Shown: positions 24,799-32,157 of the stretch, one piece after another
Numbering within the stretch: the first letter of the stretch is position 1
Layout of the letters: each line of letters opens with the position of its first letter
Origin: JAFGCL01 sp964423835
Lineage (GTDB): Bacteria; Chloroflexota; Dehalococcoidia; UBA2247; RBG-13-53-26
Direction of reading: 5' to 3'
Assembly: GCA_964423835.1 (NCBI GenBank)
Contig: CAYRGJ010000013.1
Span: 15,362 to 79,361 of the forward strand
DNA: 64,000 bases
Translations under genes and position numbers: made by a program
Notes under the pieces: generated by a model
What the model was told of the DNA's origin: nothing
Database searches by the model: none
Seen by the model: the letters and a program-made list of their open reading frames with translations, nothing else

Positions 24799-26002
24799 GG
24801 TCCTTCATACCGCGGACCTGCATCTGGGATGGGAGAATTACTCCCATCCCACGGAGGAAGGGCTATCGTCCTGTCTCGTGGCATTCTGCGAGACCCTCGA
24901 TGAGATCATCAACATAGCCATCGACGAGGCCGTCGATCTCGTGGCCATAGCCGGCGACCTCTACAAGATGCGAGACCCCAGCCAGACCTACCAGCACGCG
25001 GTGGCCGAGTTTGTCGCGGAGATCAGTCAGGACCTCGGGATTCCTATTGTCATGGTCCCGGGCAACCACGATCTCCCCGGCAACCCGACCAAGGCCGGAA
25101 CGACCGACATATTCACCACCCTCGACGCGCGCAAGGTGGTTGTGCTAGATACTCCGGACGTCTACCCGATCGAAACCCAGGCCGGCCCGATCCACGTCGC
25201 CTCCATGCCGTGGCTGAGGCTCTCAGATACGGCCGGCGAGGACTTGGGAGACGCCTACAGGGAAGTGGCCCAGAACCTGGCCAGCCAGTCGCGCGCCTTG
25301 GATAGGTGGCCCGATGCGCCGGTGATTCTTGTCGGTCATCTCACCGTGGCCGACGCCAAGCCCGGGAGCGAGGCCGGCATGATGCTCGGGAAGGACCCGA
25401 TCATCCCAGTCAAGGCCCTGGCCCTGGCCCCCTTCGATGCGGTGATGCTTGGCCACATCCACAACGGCCAGGTGTGGGATGACCAGTATCCAGTGGTGGC
25501 CTACTGCGGATCGCCTCAGGCCCTCGACTTCACGGATGAGGGGGACCAGAAGCACGTCCTGATCTGGCAGATCGAGAAGGGTAAGACAACCCTCAAGGAT
25601 GTGCCCCTCAAGAGTGCGCGCAAGTTCCTTACCCACGACATCGAGATAGATGGCATGTTCACCACGCCCGAGAACGTGGTTGTGTGGCCCTTCGAGACTC
25701 CGGATGGCGCCGTGATGGACATGCGTGGTCACATCATCCGAGTCAACGTCACCGTGCCGAAGCACCTGGCCTCGCAGATCGACAACAACGCCATACACAA
25801 GGCCCTCGATGGTGCGGCATGGGTGCAGATCAACAAGAAGGTGCTGCAGGACAATGCACCAGTCAAGGACGTGGCCACCCTGGCGGGAATGAGCCCAATC
25901 CAGGCCCTCGAGAAGTACTGCGAGAGCAGGACGCTTACCCCGGGATTCCGGGAGGAAGTACTCAACGCTGCCACAACGCTGATGAAAGGAGCGGAAAGAT
26001 GA
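24791..26002 (+). CDS. sbcD: SbcD/Mre11-type nuclease subunit
   Basis: A 403-aa metallophosphoesterase with the family motifs in order: ADLHLGW (residues about 8-14), GDLYKMRDPS (about 55), VPGNHDLP (near 92), LVGHLTVAD (about 180) and LGHIHNGQ (about 220), which supply the two-metal site. SbcD forms the nuclease part of the SbcCD complex that opens hairpins and trims DNA ends. The C-terminal 100 residues form the capping/SbcC-binding region. It overlaps the preceding gene and is followed by a stop/start overlap with the four-cysteine ORF. The phage copy is likely used in its own replication or recombination. Confidence 0.9.
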   Translation: MIKVLHTADLHLGWENYSHPTEEGLSSCLVAFCETLDEIINIAIDEAVDLVAIAGDLYKMRDPSQTYQHAVAEFVAEISQDLGIPIVMVPGNHDLPGNPTKAGTTDIFTTLDARKVVVLDTPDVYPIETQAGPIHVASMPWLRLSDTAGEDLGDAYREVAQNLASQSRALDRWPDAPVILVGHLTVADAKPGSEAGMMLGKDPIIPVKALALAPFDAVMLGHIHNGQVWDDQYPVVAYCGSPQALDFTDEGDQKHVLIWQIEKGKTTLKDVPLKSARKFLTHDIEIDGMFTTPENVVVWPFETPDGAVMDMRGHIIRVNVTVPKHLASQIDNNAIHKALDGAAWVQINKKVLQDNAPVKDVATLAGMSPIQALEKYCESRTLTPGFREEVLNAATTLMKGAER

Positions 26003-26262
26003 TCGACGTAGCGGCCGTATTCGCGGACCCAGTGGCGACCGAGCTTGACCGGCTTCGGCAGCAGCGGCGCCAGGGCAAGGCAATTACCTACGACTGCCGG
26101 AACGCGGCGGTCATCCCGGGACTCAAGGTATCCTGCCGGAAGGGGAAGAACCTCAATGCCAACGCCCGCGACCAGGCGGTCAACCTCGTGGCCATCCTGA
26201 GAGGGTACACATCTGGAGCCTGTCGAGGGTGTCCATTCTACGAGGGGGGTGATCCAGAATGA
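25999..26262 (+). CDS. 87-aa four-cysteine protein between sbcD and sbcC
   Basis: The ATG at 25999 overlaps the sbcD stop (ATGA), and the stop overlaps the sbcC start in the same way (ATGA), so all three are probably translated at matched levels. The product begins MIDVAAVFADPVATELDRL and has four cysteines: YDC and VSC 13 residues apart, then ACRGC near the end. This spacing could hold zinc or an iron-sulfur cluster. I recognise no family. The tight coupling suggests an accessory subunit of the SbcCD complex, which is inference. Confidence 0.62.
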   Translation: MIDVAAVFADPVATELDRLRQQRRQGKAITYDCRNAAVIPGLKVSCRKGKNLNANARDQAVNLVAILRGYTSGACRGCPFYEGGDPE

Positions 26263-28400
26263 GACCGTTGACGCTGCACCTGACAAACTGGATGCCCTTC
26301 GCTGAGGAAAAGCTTGACCTGGCCGCGGTGCATGTCGCGGCCCTGACCGGGGAGAACGGCGCCGGCAAGAGTTCTATCCTCGACGCCATGACGTGGGCCT
26401 TGTGGGGGAAGGCCCGGGGGGATTCGGACGAAGAGAGGATCAGAGCCGGCGCCCAGCAGTGCGCCGTCAAACTGGCCTTCGAAGTCAACGGCCGTAGGTT
26501 TCAAGTGGTCAGAACCAAACGTAGAGGGAAGGGAAAGAGCTCCGGTCAGAGCACGTTGACCCTCTTCGATGGCCAGGAGGACATTACCGGAGCCACCATG
26601 AAGGAGACCCAGGCAGCGATCGTTGACCTCATCAGGATGGACTATCAGACCTTCTGCAACTCCGTCTTCCTGCGGCAGGGTCACGCGGACGAATTCACCG
26701 TCGCGGACCCGGCAGACCGGAAGCGAGTACTGATCTCGATTCTCGGTCTCGACCAGTACGACAGTCTGGAGACGCTGGCCAAGGCCAGACTCCGCGAGAC
26801 GGAGGATGGCATCCTTGCACAGACGGCCAAGGGGGATCAGGTAACCGCGGAGGCATCGGGGCTGGACGCCTACGGTCTCTTGCTTCAAGAGGCCCAGGCG
26901 AAGATGCAGCCGATCACTGCGGCTGTCGAGAAGCGGGAGGCGGCAGTCAGAGACCTCGAAGCCCAGACCGCGCAGCTGCAGCCGAAGACCGAGGAACTGG
27001 GTAGGACCCAGAAGGAACGCGCAATGGCCTCCGTCAACCTCAACAAGGCCCGGGAGCTCCGCGATACACTGGCCGACATGGTGGCAAAGTACCGCGGCAC
27101 CATCGAGAAGAAGCCGGACATCCTGAGGGGATACCAGGAGATGCAGGACGCCGAGAAGGCCAGGCTCGAGCTATCGGAGAAGGCCCGAGTGTTTGGAGAG
27201 GTCAACAAGAAGCGGGGGGAATTGGCCCTCACGATCTCCCAGGCTGAGGCCAAGGTGAGGAAGGCCCTGGCCGAGGCCGACACCCTGATCAAAAGCCTGT
27301 CATCTGCCAGGCCGGAGCTCTGCCCGACCTGTGGCCAGACAATGAATCCCGAGAAGCAGGCAGAGATAGCCGGCAGGCTGGGCAAGGCACAGGGGGCCCG
27401 TGACTCACTGAAGGAGAGGCTCTCATCGAAGTCCTATGCTGTGCCAGAGCAACAGGAACTGGCCCGGCTGGACGCCAAGGCCGCGGAGCTTGGCGAGAGC
27501 ATCAAGGAGTGGGACAAGGTTCAGGCTGACGTCAAGCGATTGGACCCGTTCGGGAAGCTGTACCACCAACTGCAGGAGGCCGAGACCAACCTTGAGAGGT
27601 CATCGGGTCACCTGAAGGAGGCTGAGGCCTCCGTGAAGACCTGCGAGGACACACTGGCCGCGGCAGACCAGAGGATCAAGGACCTGACCAGTGCCGTAAG
27701 TGGCGCCGGAGAGATCGCTCGGAAGTTGGCAGCTGCCAGGACCGACCTTGCCAACGCCAAGCTGGAGCATGGCACAACGCAGAAGGCAGTGGCTGACCTA
27801 ACGGCGAAGATGGACTTTGCCCGGGAGTGCCAGGAGCAGGCCCAGGAGATCGAGGCCCAGCTTCAGCAGCTGCGCCGGCAGGCCGACGTCTACAGATTCC
27901 TGGCCGGCGCCTTCAACAAGGCGGGGATCCCCTCGGAGATCATCAAGGCCGCGGTCCCGGAGCTTGAGGCCGAGGCCAACGCCTTCCTCTCGGACATGAC
28001 GGAAGGCCGAATGTCCCTCGCCCTACTGACCCAGAGGGACAACAAGTCGGGGACGACTACCGAGACCCTCGACATCCTGATATCTGACGAGCTTGGCACG
28101 AGAGCATACGAGATGTACAGCGGCGGGGAAGCCTTCAAGGTCAACTTGGCACTGAGGCTGGCCCTCTCCAAGATGGTGGCCCGGCGAGCCGGGGCCCCGA
28201 CCTCGTGCCTGTTCATTGACGAGGGGTTTGGCACCCAGGACCAGAACGGTCTCACCAAGGTAGTGGAGGCCTTGCACTCAGTCGAGGACAAGTTCAAGCT
28301 CGTGCTTGTCATTACACACCTTGACGAGCTACGAGAGGAATTCGGAACACAGATCAGAGTCACGAAGGATGGCGCCGGATCAAAGGTCGCGGTGCTGTAG
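26259..28400 (+). CDS. sbcC: SbcC/Rad50-type ATPase
   Basis: A 713-aa SMC-like ATPase. Walker A is GENGAGKSS (about residues 30-38) and the Q-loop region is YQTFCNSVFLRQGHADEF. Two long coiled coils flank a zinc hook, CPTCG (near 355). The C-terminal part has the ABC signature YSGGEAFKVNLALRLALS and Walker B FIDEGFGTQD (around 650). It is shorter than cellular SbcC (about 1,000 aa), as in many phage versions such as T4 gp46. Together with SbcD it processes DNA ends. It starts on the stop codon of the 87-aa gene. Confidence 0.92.
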   Translation: MRPLTLHLTNWMPFAEEKLDLAAVHVAALTGENGAGKSSILDAMTWALWGKARGDSDEERIRAGAQQCAVKLAFEVNGRRFQVVRTKRRGKGKSSGQSTLTLFDGQEDITGATMKETQAAIVDLIRMDYQTFCNSVFLRQGHADEFTVADPADRKRVLISILGLDQYDSLETLAKARLRETEDGILAQTAKGDQVTAEASGLDAYGLLLQEAQAKMQPITAAVEKREAAVRDLEAQTAQLQPKTEELGRTQKERAMASVNLNKARELRDTLADMVAKYRGTIEKKPDILRGYQEMQDAEKARLELSEKARVFGEVNKKRGELALTISQAEAKVRKALAEADTLIKSLSSARPELCPTCGQTMNPEKQAEIAGRLGKAQGARDSLKERLSSKSYAVPEQQELARLDAKAAELGESIKEWDKVQADVKRLDPFGKLYHQLQEAETNLERSSGHLKEAEASVKTCEDTLAAADQRIKDLTSAVSGAGEIARKLAAARTDLANAKLEHGTTQKAVADLTAKMDFARECQEQAQEIEAQLQQLRRQADVYRFLAGAFNKAGIPSEIIKAAVPELEAEANAFLSDMTEGRMSLALLTQRDNKSGTTTETLDILISDELGTRAYEMYSGGEAFKVNLALRLALSKMVARRAGAPTSCLFIDEGFGTQDQNGLTKVVEALHSVEDKFKLVLVITHLDELREEFGTQIRVTKDGAGSKVAVL

Positions 28401-28412
28401 AAAGAGAAGGAG

Positions 28413-28790
28413 ATGTACAACAAGCTGACAGCCATAGGCAACTTGGGAAAGGATCCCGAGATGCGCTTCACACCCAATGGGAACCCGGTGACCACCTTCA
28501 GCCTGGCCACCAACCACAGCTACACGAAGGACGGCGAGAAGAAGACCGAGACGGAGTGGTTCAATGTGGTGGCATGGGACAAGACGGCCGAGCTATGCAA
28601 CCAGTACCTGAGCAAGGGGATGCGCGTCTACATCGAGGGGAGAGTGCGCACCCGGTCATGGGAAGACCAGAACGGACAGAAGAAGTACCGGACTGAGGTT
28701 GTGGCCGAGAAGGTGCTCTTCCTCGAGAAGAATGGCCAGGGGAAGGAAGAGGGGCCGGGGCCGGAAACCGAAGATCTCCCGTTCGGATAG
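28413..28790 (+). CDS. ssb: Single-stranded DNA-binding protein
   Basis: A 125-aa SSB. The OB-fold spans residues about 1-105 (MYNKLTAIGNLGKDPEMRF, then TEWFNVVAWDKTAELCNQYL, then KGMRVYIEGRVRTRSW). The C-terminus ends EDLPFG, a close match to the acidic SSB tip that recruits partner proteins; the linker is very short. It lies 12 bases after sbcC and just before a terminator, closing the early operon. Confidence 0.94.
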   Translation: MYNKLTAIGNLGKDPEMRFTPNGNPVTTFSLATNHSYTKDGEKKTETEWFNVVAWDKTAELCNQYLSKGMRVYIEGRVRTRSWEDQNGQKKYRTEVVAEKVLFLEKNGQGKEEGPGPETEDLPFG

Positions 28791-28816
28791 ACCGGCAGGC
28801 AGCATCAGGAAAAGCG

Positions 28817-28841
28817 AAGAGGCCTCCCTGCGAGGCCTCTT
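28817..28841 (+). terminator. Terminator of the early operon
   Basis: AAGAGGCCTC and GAGGCCTCTT with a 5-base loop, followed by CTTCAATTT. It ends the rightward operon 26 bases after ssb and, being nearly symmetric, may also stop leftward transcription from the toxin-antitoxin operon. Confidence 0.75.
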
Positions 28842-28860
28842 CTTCAATTTGCGGATCGCG

Positions 28861-29142
28861 TTACTTGGGCTTTGCCAGTCTGCTGGCAGAGCCCCTCTGC
28901 TCGGCAGGCTTCTTCGGGTAGTAATCCAAGTGCGAACATATAGTGTCTAGCATGCGCTTCAGCGCAGGATCTGGCACCATCATGCGATATCCTTCTTGGA
29001 GGCCTTCGGGCAGATTAGTCAGGAGCCTGATGAAATGCGTCCCATCTCTTCGCGTCGTCACGTACACATTGTCCACAAAGACCGCAGCCAGACCATTGTT
29101 CAGGTGCATTTCCATAGGGCCCTTACTCCTAACGGTCTCCAT
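28861..29142 (-). CDS. Third gene of the mqsRA operon, DUF3467-like
   Basis: A 93-aa protein from ATG 29142 with a strong ribosome site (AAGGAGG, 6-base gap). Core: EMHLNNGLAAVFVDNVYVTT, then RDGTHFIRLLTNLPEG, then VPDPALKRMLDTICSHL. The layout (a strand with D.v.v, then a strand pair, then a helix ending in L..L..L) resembles DUF3467 proteins, but the match is by eye. Its start overlaps the end of mqsA by 14 bases, so it is part of the toxin-antitoxin transcript. Confidence 0.62.
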   Translation of the reverse strand: METVRSKGPMEMHLNNGLAAVFVDNVYVTTRRDGTHFIRLLTNLPEGLQEGYRMMVPDPALKRMLDTICSHLDYYPKKPAEQRGSASRLAKPK

Positions 29143-29692
29143 GGTATACCTCCTTCTTTGGACTTGTCTGGTTCCACCATAAGAACTGCGGTTTCTCCGT
29201 AGTGTACGTGTGATGGTTAGCCACGACCGCGTATTCCGTTGTCAACCTCGAGGACTCCTCAGGACCCAGGTAATCGCCGCCTCCCTGGCCAAAGGTGGTT
29301 ATCAGAGAGAATCTCCCATCACCTTTTGTCTTGAAGCGCTCGACGGATTCCTTCAAATATACTATGTCACCAGAGAAGACTATCTGGAATATGAACCCAC
29401 GACGGATTCGACGGTGCTTGTGTAGCGCTTGGCGTGAAATGCCCAGAAGCTTCGCGGTTTCCGAAGCACTCAGAAATGCACTTATTGGGCGCTGTCCAAG
29501 CAATTCGTCCATACGTTTACGCCGTTGGCTTTCGATGATCTCAGCAGTCTCCAGTGGGAAGAGCTTCTGGCCACAACCACCGCATTCGCTATAGGAAACG
29601 CCTCTGACCAGATACTCCCCGACGTACTTGTCCACCATCTGCAGGTCACCCGTGAGTTCGCGGTATCTGCCCCCACATTCAAGGCACTTCAT
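29129..29692 (-). CDS. mqsA: MqsA-type antitoxin with HTH
   Basis: A 187-aa protein. The N-terminal YgiT-type zinc domain has CLECGG (residues 3-8) and later SECGGCGQ, separated by GEYLVRGVSYS, as in MqsA. Residues about 75-130 hold a helix-turn-helix (FLSASETAKLLGISRQALHK, then YLKESVERF) of the excisionase/MerR-like type rather than the XRE type of E. coli MqsA. The last 50 residues are extra. ATG 29692 is preferred over TTG 29710 because AAGGGGAAGG precedes it. It should neutralise MqsR and repress the operon through the palindrome at 30076-30093. Confidence 0.78.
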   Translation of the reverse strand: MKCLECGGRYRELTGDLQMVDKYVGEYLVRGVSYSECGGCGQKLFPLETAEIIESQRRKRMDELLGQRPISAFLSASETAKLLGISRQALHKHRRIRRGFIFQIVFSGDIVYLKESVERFKTKGDGRFSLITTFGQGGGDYLGPEESSRLTTEYAVVANHHTYTTEKPQFLWWNQTSPKKEVYHGDR

Positions 29693-29702
29693 TACCTTCC
29701 CC

Positions 29703-30059
29703 TTATCCAAGCATATGGAAGCTGTTCACCACCAGAAGGCGCTTCTTGTCGTCAACATAGAAGTGTGTATACACGTTCTCGCCCTTGAGGTTGATCACCT
29801 TGTAGACGTCTATCACCTCGCAGTGTATGCTCCTAGATGCTTCTGGTTTGCTGAAATGCTTGCTCTGCAATTTTAGCAGAGCATCAATAATATCCCTCGG
29901 TCCCCAGTTGAAGTCTTCCTGTGCTCTCCTAAGCGCATTAGCGGTTATCCAGACCCTCCCTTCGGCTATGAGACCCTTAACCTCTCCCAGAGGGTAGGAG
30001 GGCTGTGGTTGGAGAATGGTTCTCCTGCCCTTCTTCCTTTTTTTCTTCTTCTCGCTCAT
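29703..30059 (-). CDS. mqsR: MqsR-type mRNA interferase toxin
   Basis: A 118-aa protein matching the MqsR pattern: GEVKGLIAEGRVWITANALRR, then a helix ending in SKHFSKP, then CEVIDVYKVINLKGENVYTH and FYVDDKKRLLVVNSF. MqsR is a RelE-fold ribonuclease that cuts mRNA. Unlike most family members, the first 12 residues are a lysine/arginine run. Toxin precedes antitoxin, as in E. coli mqsRA. No ribosome site is present before ATG 30059; the promoter's -10 box ends only 3 bases before it, so the transcript may be leaderless. Confidence 0.78.
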   Translation of the reverse strand: MSEKKKKRKKGRRTILQPQPSYPLGEVKGLIAEGRVWITANALRRAQEDFNWGPRDIIDALLKLQSKHFSKPEASRSIHCEVIDVYKVINLKGENVYTHFYVDDKKRLLVVNSFHMLG

Positions 30060-30062
30060 AAG

Positions 30063-30093
30063 ATTCTACCAACAAGGTTGACAGTTGTCAACC
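30063..30093 (-). promoter_or_regulatory. mqsRA promoter with overlapping operator
   Basis: On the minus strand TTGACA (30091-30086), a 17-base spacer and TAGAAT (30068-30063) form an almost perfect promoter. The perfect 18-bp palindrome GGTTGACAGTTGTCAACC (30076-30093) covers the -35 box, an ideal site for autorepression by the antitoxin. Confidence 0.82.
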
Positions 30094-30253
30094 CTCGCAC
30101 TCCTTGCTGAGCATCATCTCATCAAATCTTCCGCACATTGCAGGTCCCATCTCACACGGGAGGTCCATCGCGACTGCCGTTGCCGAGTATACTATAGCAC
30201 CGATCGCCGAGAATACAAATGCCCTATCTGGTAGAGCGATTCTGATTTCGATG

Positions 30254-30280
30254 TATAATGGCGCGAATCCCGGTAGGAGG
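30254..30280 (+). promoter_or_regulatory. -10 box and ribosome site of the methyltransferase gene
   Basis: TATAAT (30254-30259) lies 30 bases before ATG 30290, and TAGGAGG (30274-30280) gives a strong ribosome site. The -35 is weak. A second candidate -10 (TATACT near 30189) lies upstream. The 230-base gap between mqsR and this gene holds only these signals. Confidence 0.5.
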
Positions 30281-30289
30281 CAGATCAAC

Positions 30290-31930
30290 ATGGCAGACGC
30301 CCAGTGGAAGAACAAGCTCTACTTCGGTGACAACCTCGACATTCTGAGGGACCACATTGCTGACGAGAGTGTGGACCTGATCTATTTGGATCCTCCGTTC
30401 AACAGCAACGCGACCTACAATGTTCTCTTTGCTGAGAAGAATGGTGCTCAGTCGGCGGCACAGATAACGGCCTTCGAGGATACCTGGCATTGGAACATCG
30501 AGACAGAAGAGGCATACACCGAGCTCGTCCAGGATAGCCCGAGGAAGCTGGCTGATCTAATTCAGGCACTCCGATCATTCCTCGGCCAGAATGACATGAT
30601 GGCCTATCTGGTGATGATGGCGGCACGGTTGGAAGAAATGCAACGGGTACTGAAGTCCACAGGGAGTATCTATCTCCACTGCGACCCCACAGCGAGCCAC
30701 TACCTGAAGCTCTTGATGGATGGGGTGTTTGGACCGCAGCAATTCCGCAACGAAGTAATCTGGAAGCGTACCTCTGCTCATAGCTCTGCCACAAGATATG
30801 GCCCAGTCCATGATGTGTTGCTGTTCTATACCAAGACTGGTGATTTCGTATGGAATCCTCAGCATCAACCGTTTGACGAAGAGTATATTGCGAGCCACTA
30901 CCGGAATGTAGACGAACAAGGGCGAGCATTCACGCTATCAGATCTCACCGCCGCTGGCACACGAAAAGGCTCTTCAGGCCAGCCGTGGCGGGGGTATGAT
31001 CCCGCTTCAAAAGGAAATCACTGGAAGTTCACGCTCGAGAACCTCGAGCACTTGGATGCGAATGGGCGTATCTATTGGCCGCTCAAGGGTGGATGGCCTC
31101 GATACAGGCGTTACCTGGATGAGCAGAGGGGCGTACCTCTGCAAGACGTATGGGTGGACATTGATCCCATAAATGCACTCGCTGTCCAGCGCCTTGGCTT
31201 TCCTACACAGAAGCCTGATGCCCTTCTTGGACGAGTAGTTTGTGCAAGCAGTCCCAAGGATGGACTTGTGCTCGACCCGTTTTGCGGATGCGGAACGACT
31301 GTAGCAGTCGCTGAGAAACTAGGACGACGTTGGATTGGTATTGATATCACGCACCTGGCCATAACGCTTATGAGGCACCGCTTGGAGGACGCATTCGGCA
31401 CGGAGCTCTCCCCCTACGAAGTCGTAGGCGACCCGAAGGACCTGGCCAGTGCTCAAGCATTAGCACAGCATGACCGTTACCAGTTCCAATGGTGGGCTTT
31501 CGGCAAAGTCGCCGCTAGGCCAGGCAACGACAAGAAGAAGGGACCCGACGCTGGGGTAGATGGCATCATTCGCTTCTTCGACGACAATAGCGGCAAGGCC
31601 AAGACCATTCTTGTTCAAGTGAAGAGTGGGGGCGTGAAGAGGGGCGACGTGGCTACACTGAAAGGCGACATGGAGCGCGAGAAGGCAGTGATCGGCGCTT
31701 TCATTACTCTGGAGGATCCTACAGGCCCCATGAGGAAAGAGGCAGCTTCAGCAGGATTCTATGAGCCGCAGCACTTCCCCGGACTTCGCTATCCGCGGAT
31801 CCAGATTCTGACGATCGATGATCTTCTGGCTGGGAAGCAGATAGAGTACCCCCGACTGGCACCAGAAGGAACCTTCAAGAGGGCAGAGCGCAAACGGAAG
31901 ACGGTCGGCGAACAGCCCCAGCTTCTTTGA
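30290..31930 (+). CDS. DNA methyltransferase fused to PD-(D/E)XK domain
   Basis: A 546-aa protein. Motif IV is LDPPFNSN (residues 33-40) and motif I comes later, VLDPFCGCGTTVAVA (near 327), so it is a beta-class N6-adenine/N4-cytosine methyltransferase. The region between holds the target-recognition part. Residues about 395-510 resemble Mrr-type PD-(D/E)XK nucleases: GVDGIIRFFDD (Asp) followed by ILVQVKSGG (QxK). ATG 30290 is chosen for the TAGGAGG site; the frame is open upstream to 30104. It could be a single-chain restriction-modification enzyme or a modification enzyme with an accessory nuclease that attacks foreign DNA. No separate endonuclease gene is nearby. Confidence 0.82.
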   Translation: MADAQWKNKLYFGDNLDILRDHIADESVDLIYLDPPFNSNATYNVLFAEKNGAQSAAQITAFEDTWHWNIETEEAYTELVQDSPRKLADLIQALRSFLGQNDMMAYLVMMAARLEEMQRVLKSTGSIYLHCDPTASHYLKLLMDGVFGPQQFRNEVIWKRTSAHSSATRYGPVHDVLLFYTKTGDFVWNPQHQPFDEEYIASHYRNVDEQGRAFTLSDLTAAGTRKGSSGQPWRGYDPASKGNHWKFTLENLEHLDANGRIYWPLKGGWPRYRRYLDEQRGVPLQDVWVDIDPINALAVQRLGFPTQKPDALLGRVVCASSPKDGLVLDPFCGCGTTVAVAEKLGRRWIGIDITHLAITLMRHRLEDAFGTELSPYEVVGDPKDLASAQALAQHDRYQFQWWAFGKVAARPGNDKKKGPDAGVDGIIRFFDDNSGKAKTILVQVKSGGVKRGDVATLKGDMEREKAVIGAFITLEDPTGPMRKEAASAGFYEPQHFPGLRYPRIQILTIDDLLAGKQIEYPRLAPEGTFKRAERKRKTVGEQPQLL

Positions 31931-31953
31931 ACGGCGCTTGAATGAAGCGCGAA

Positions 31954-32097
31954 CTACTCCACGTGGTTTCGCCTACGCTTTGCCACCTTGTAGATGATCA
32001 CCCCTCCGATCACAATGGCGGCGATCGCGCCCGCCACGCAGAGGATGATGAAGGCCAGGCCAGCGAAGGCCATGACGGCAGCGTCTTCACTTCCCAA
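31954..32097 (-). CDS. 47-aa single-span membrane peptide
   Basis: TTG 32097 has an excellent ribosome site (AAGGAG, 7-base gap). The product has a short acidic start (MGSEDAAV), a long hydrophobic span (about residues 9-36, containing FIILCVAGAIAAIVIGGVII) and a basic tail (KVAKRRRNHVE). An internal ATG at residue 9 would remove the acidic start. The overall plan resembles small phage membrane peptides such as type I-like toxins or holin-like peptides. It sits between the methyltransferase gene and integrase, in opposite orientation to the former. Confidence 0.55.
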   Translation of the reverse strand: MGSEDAAVMAFAGLAFIILCVAGAIAAIVIGGVIIYKVAKRRRNHVE

Positions 32098-32157
32098 TAC
32101 CCCTCTCCTTCTTGGTATTATTGACAAACTGGTCCGTCAGCCCGGGGAGGCCACACA

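Noticed and set aside
25684..26262. 192-codon version of the four-cysteine gene starting inside sbcD
   Set aside because: The upstream part is an overlapping frame within sbcD; the ATGA-coupled start at 25999 with a preceding GGAG explains the gene.
30104..30289. 62-codon N-terminal extension of the methyltransferase
   Set aside because: ATG 30290 has TAGGAGG and begins where the conserved methyltransferase sequence begins; the extension covers the promoter.
31942..32124. 60-codon plus-strand frame after the methyltransferase gene
   Set aside because: It lacks a ribosome site and reads as His/Asp-rich antisense of the 47-aa membrane peptide gene, which has a strong site.
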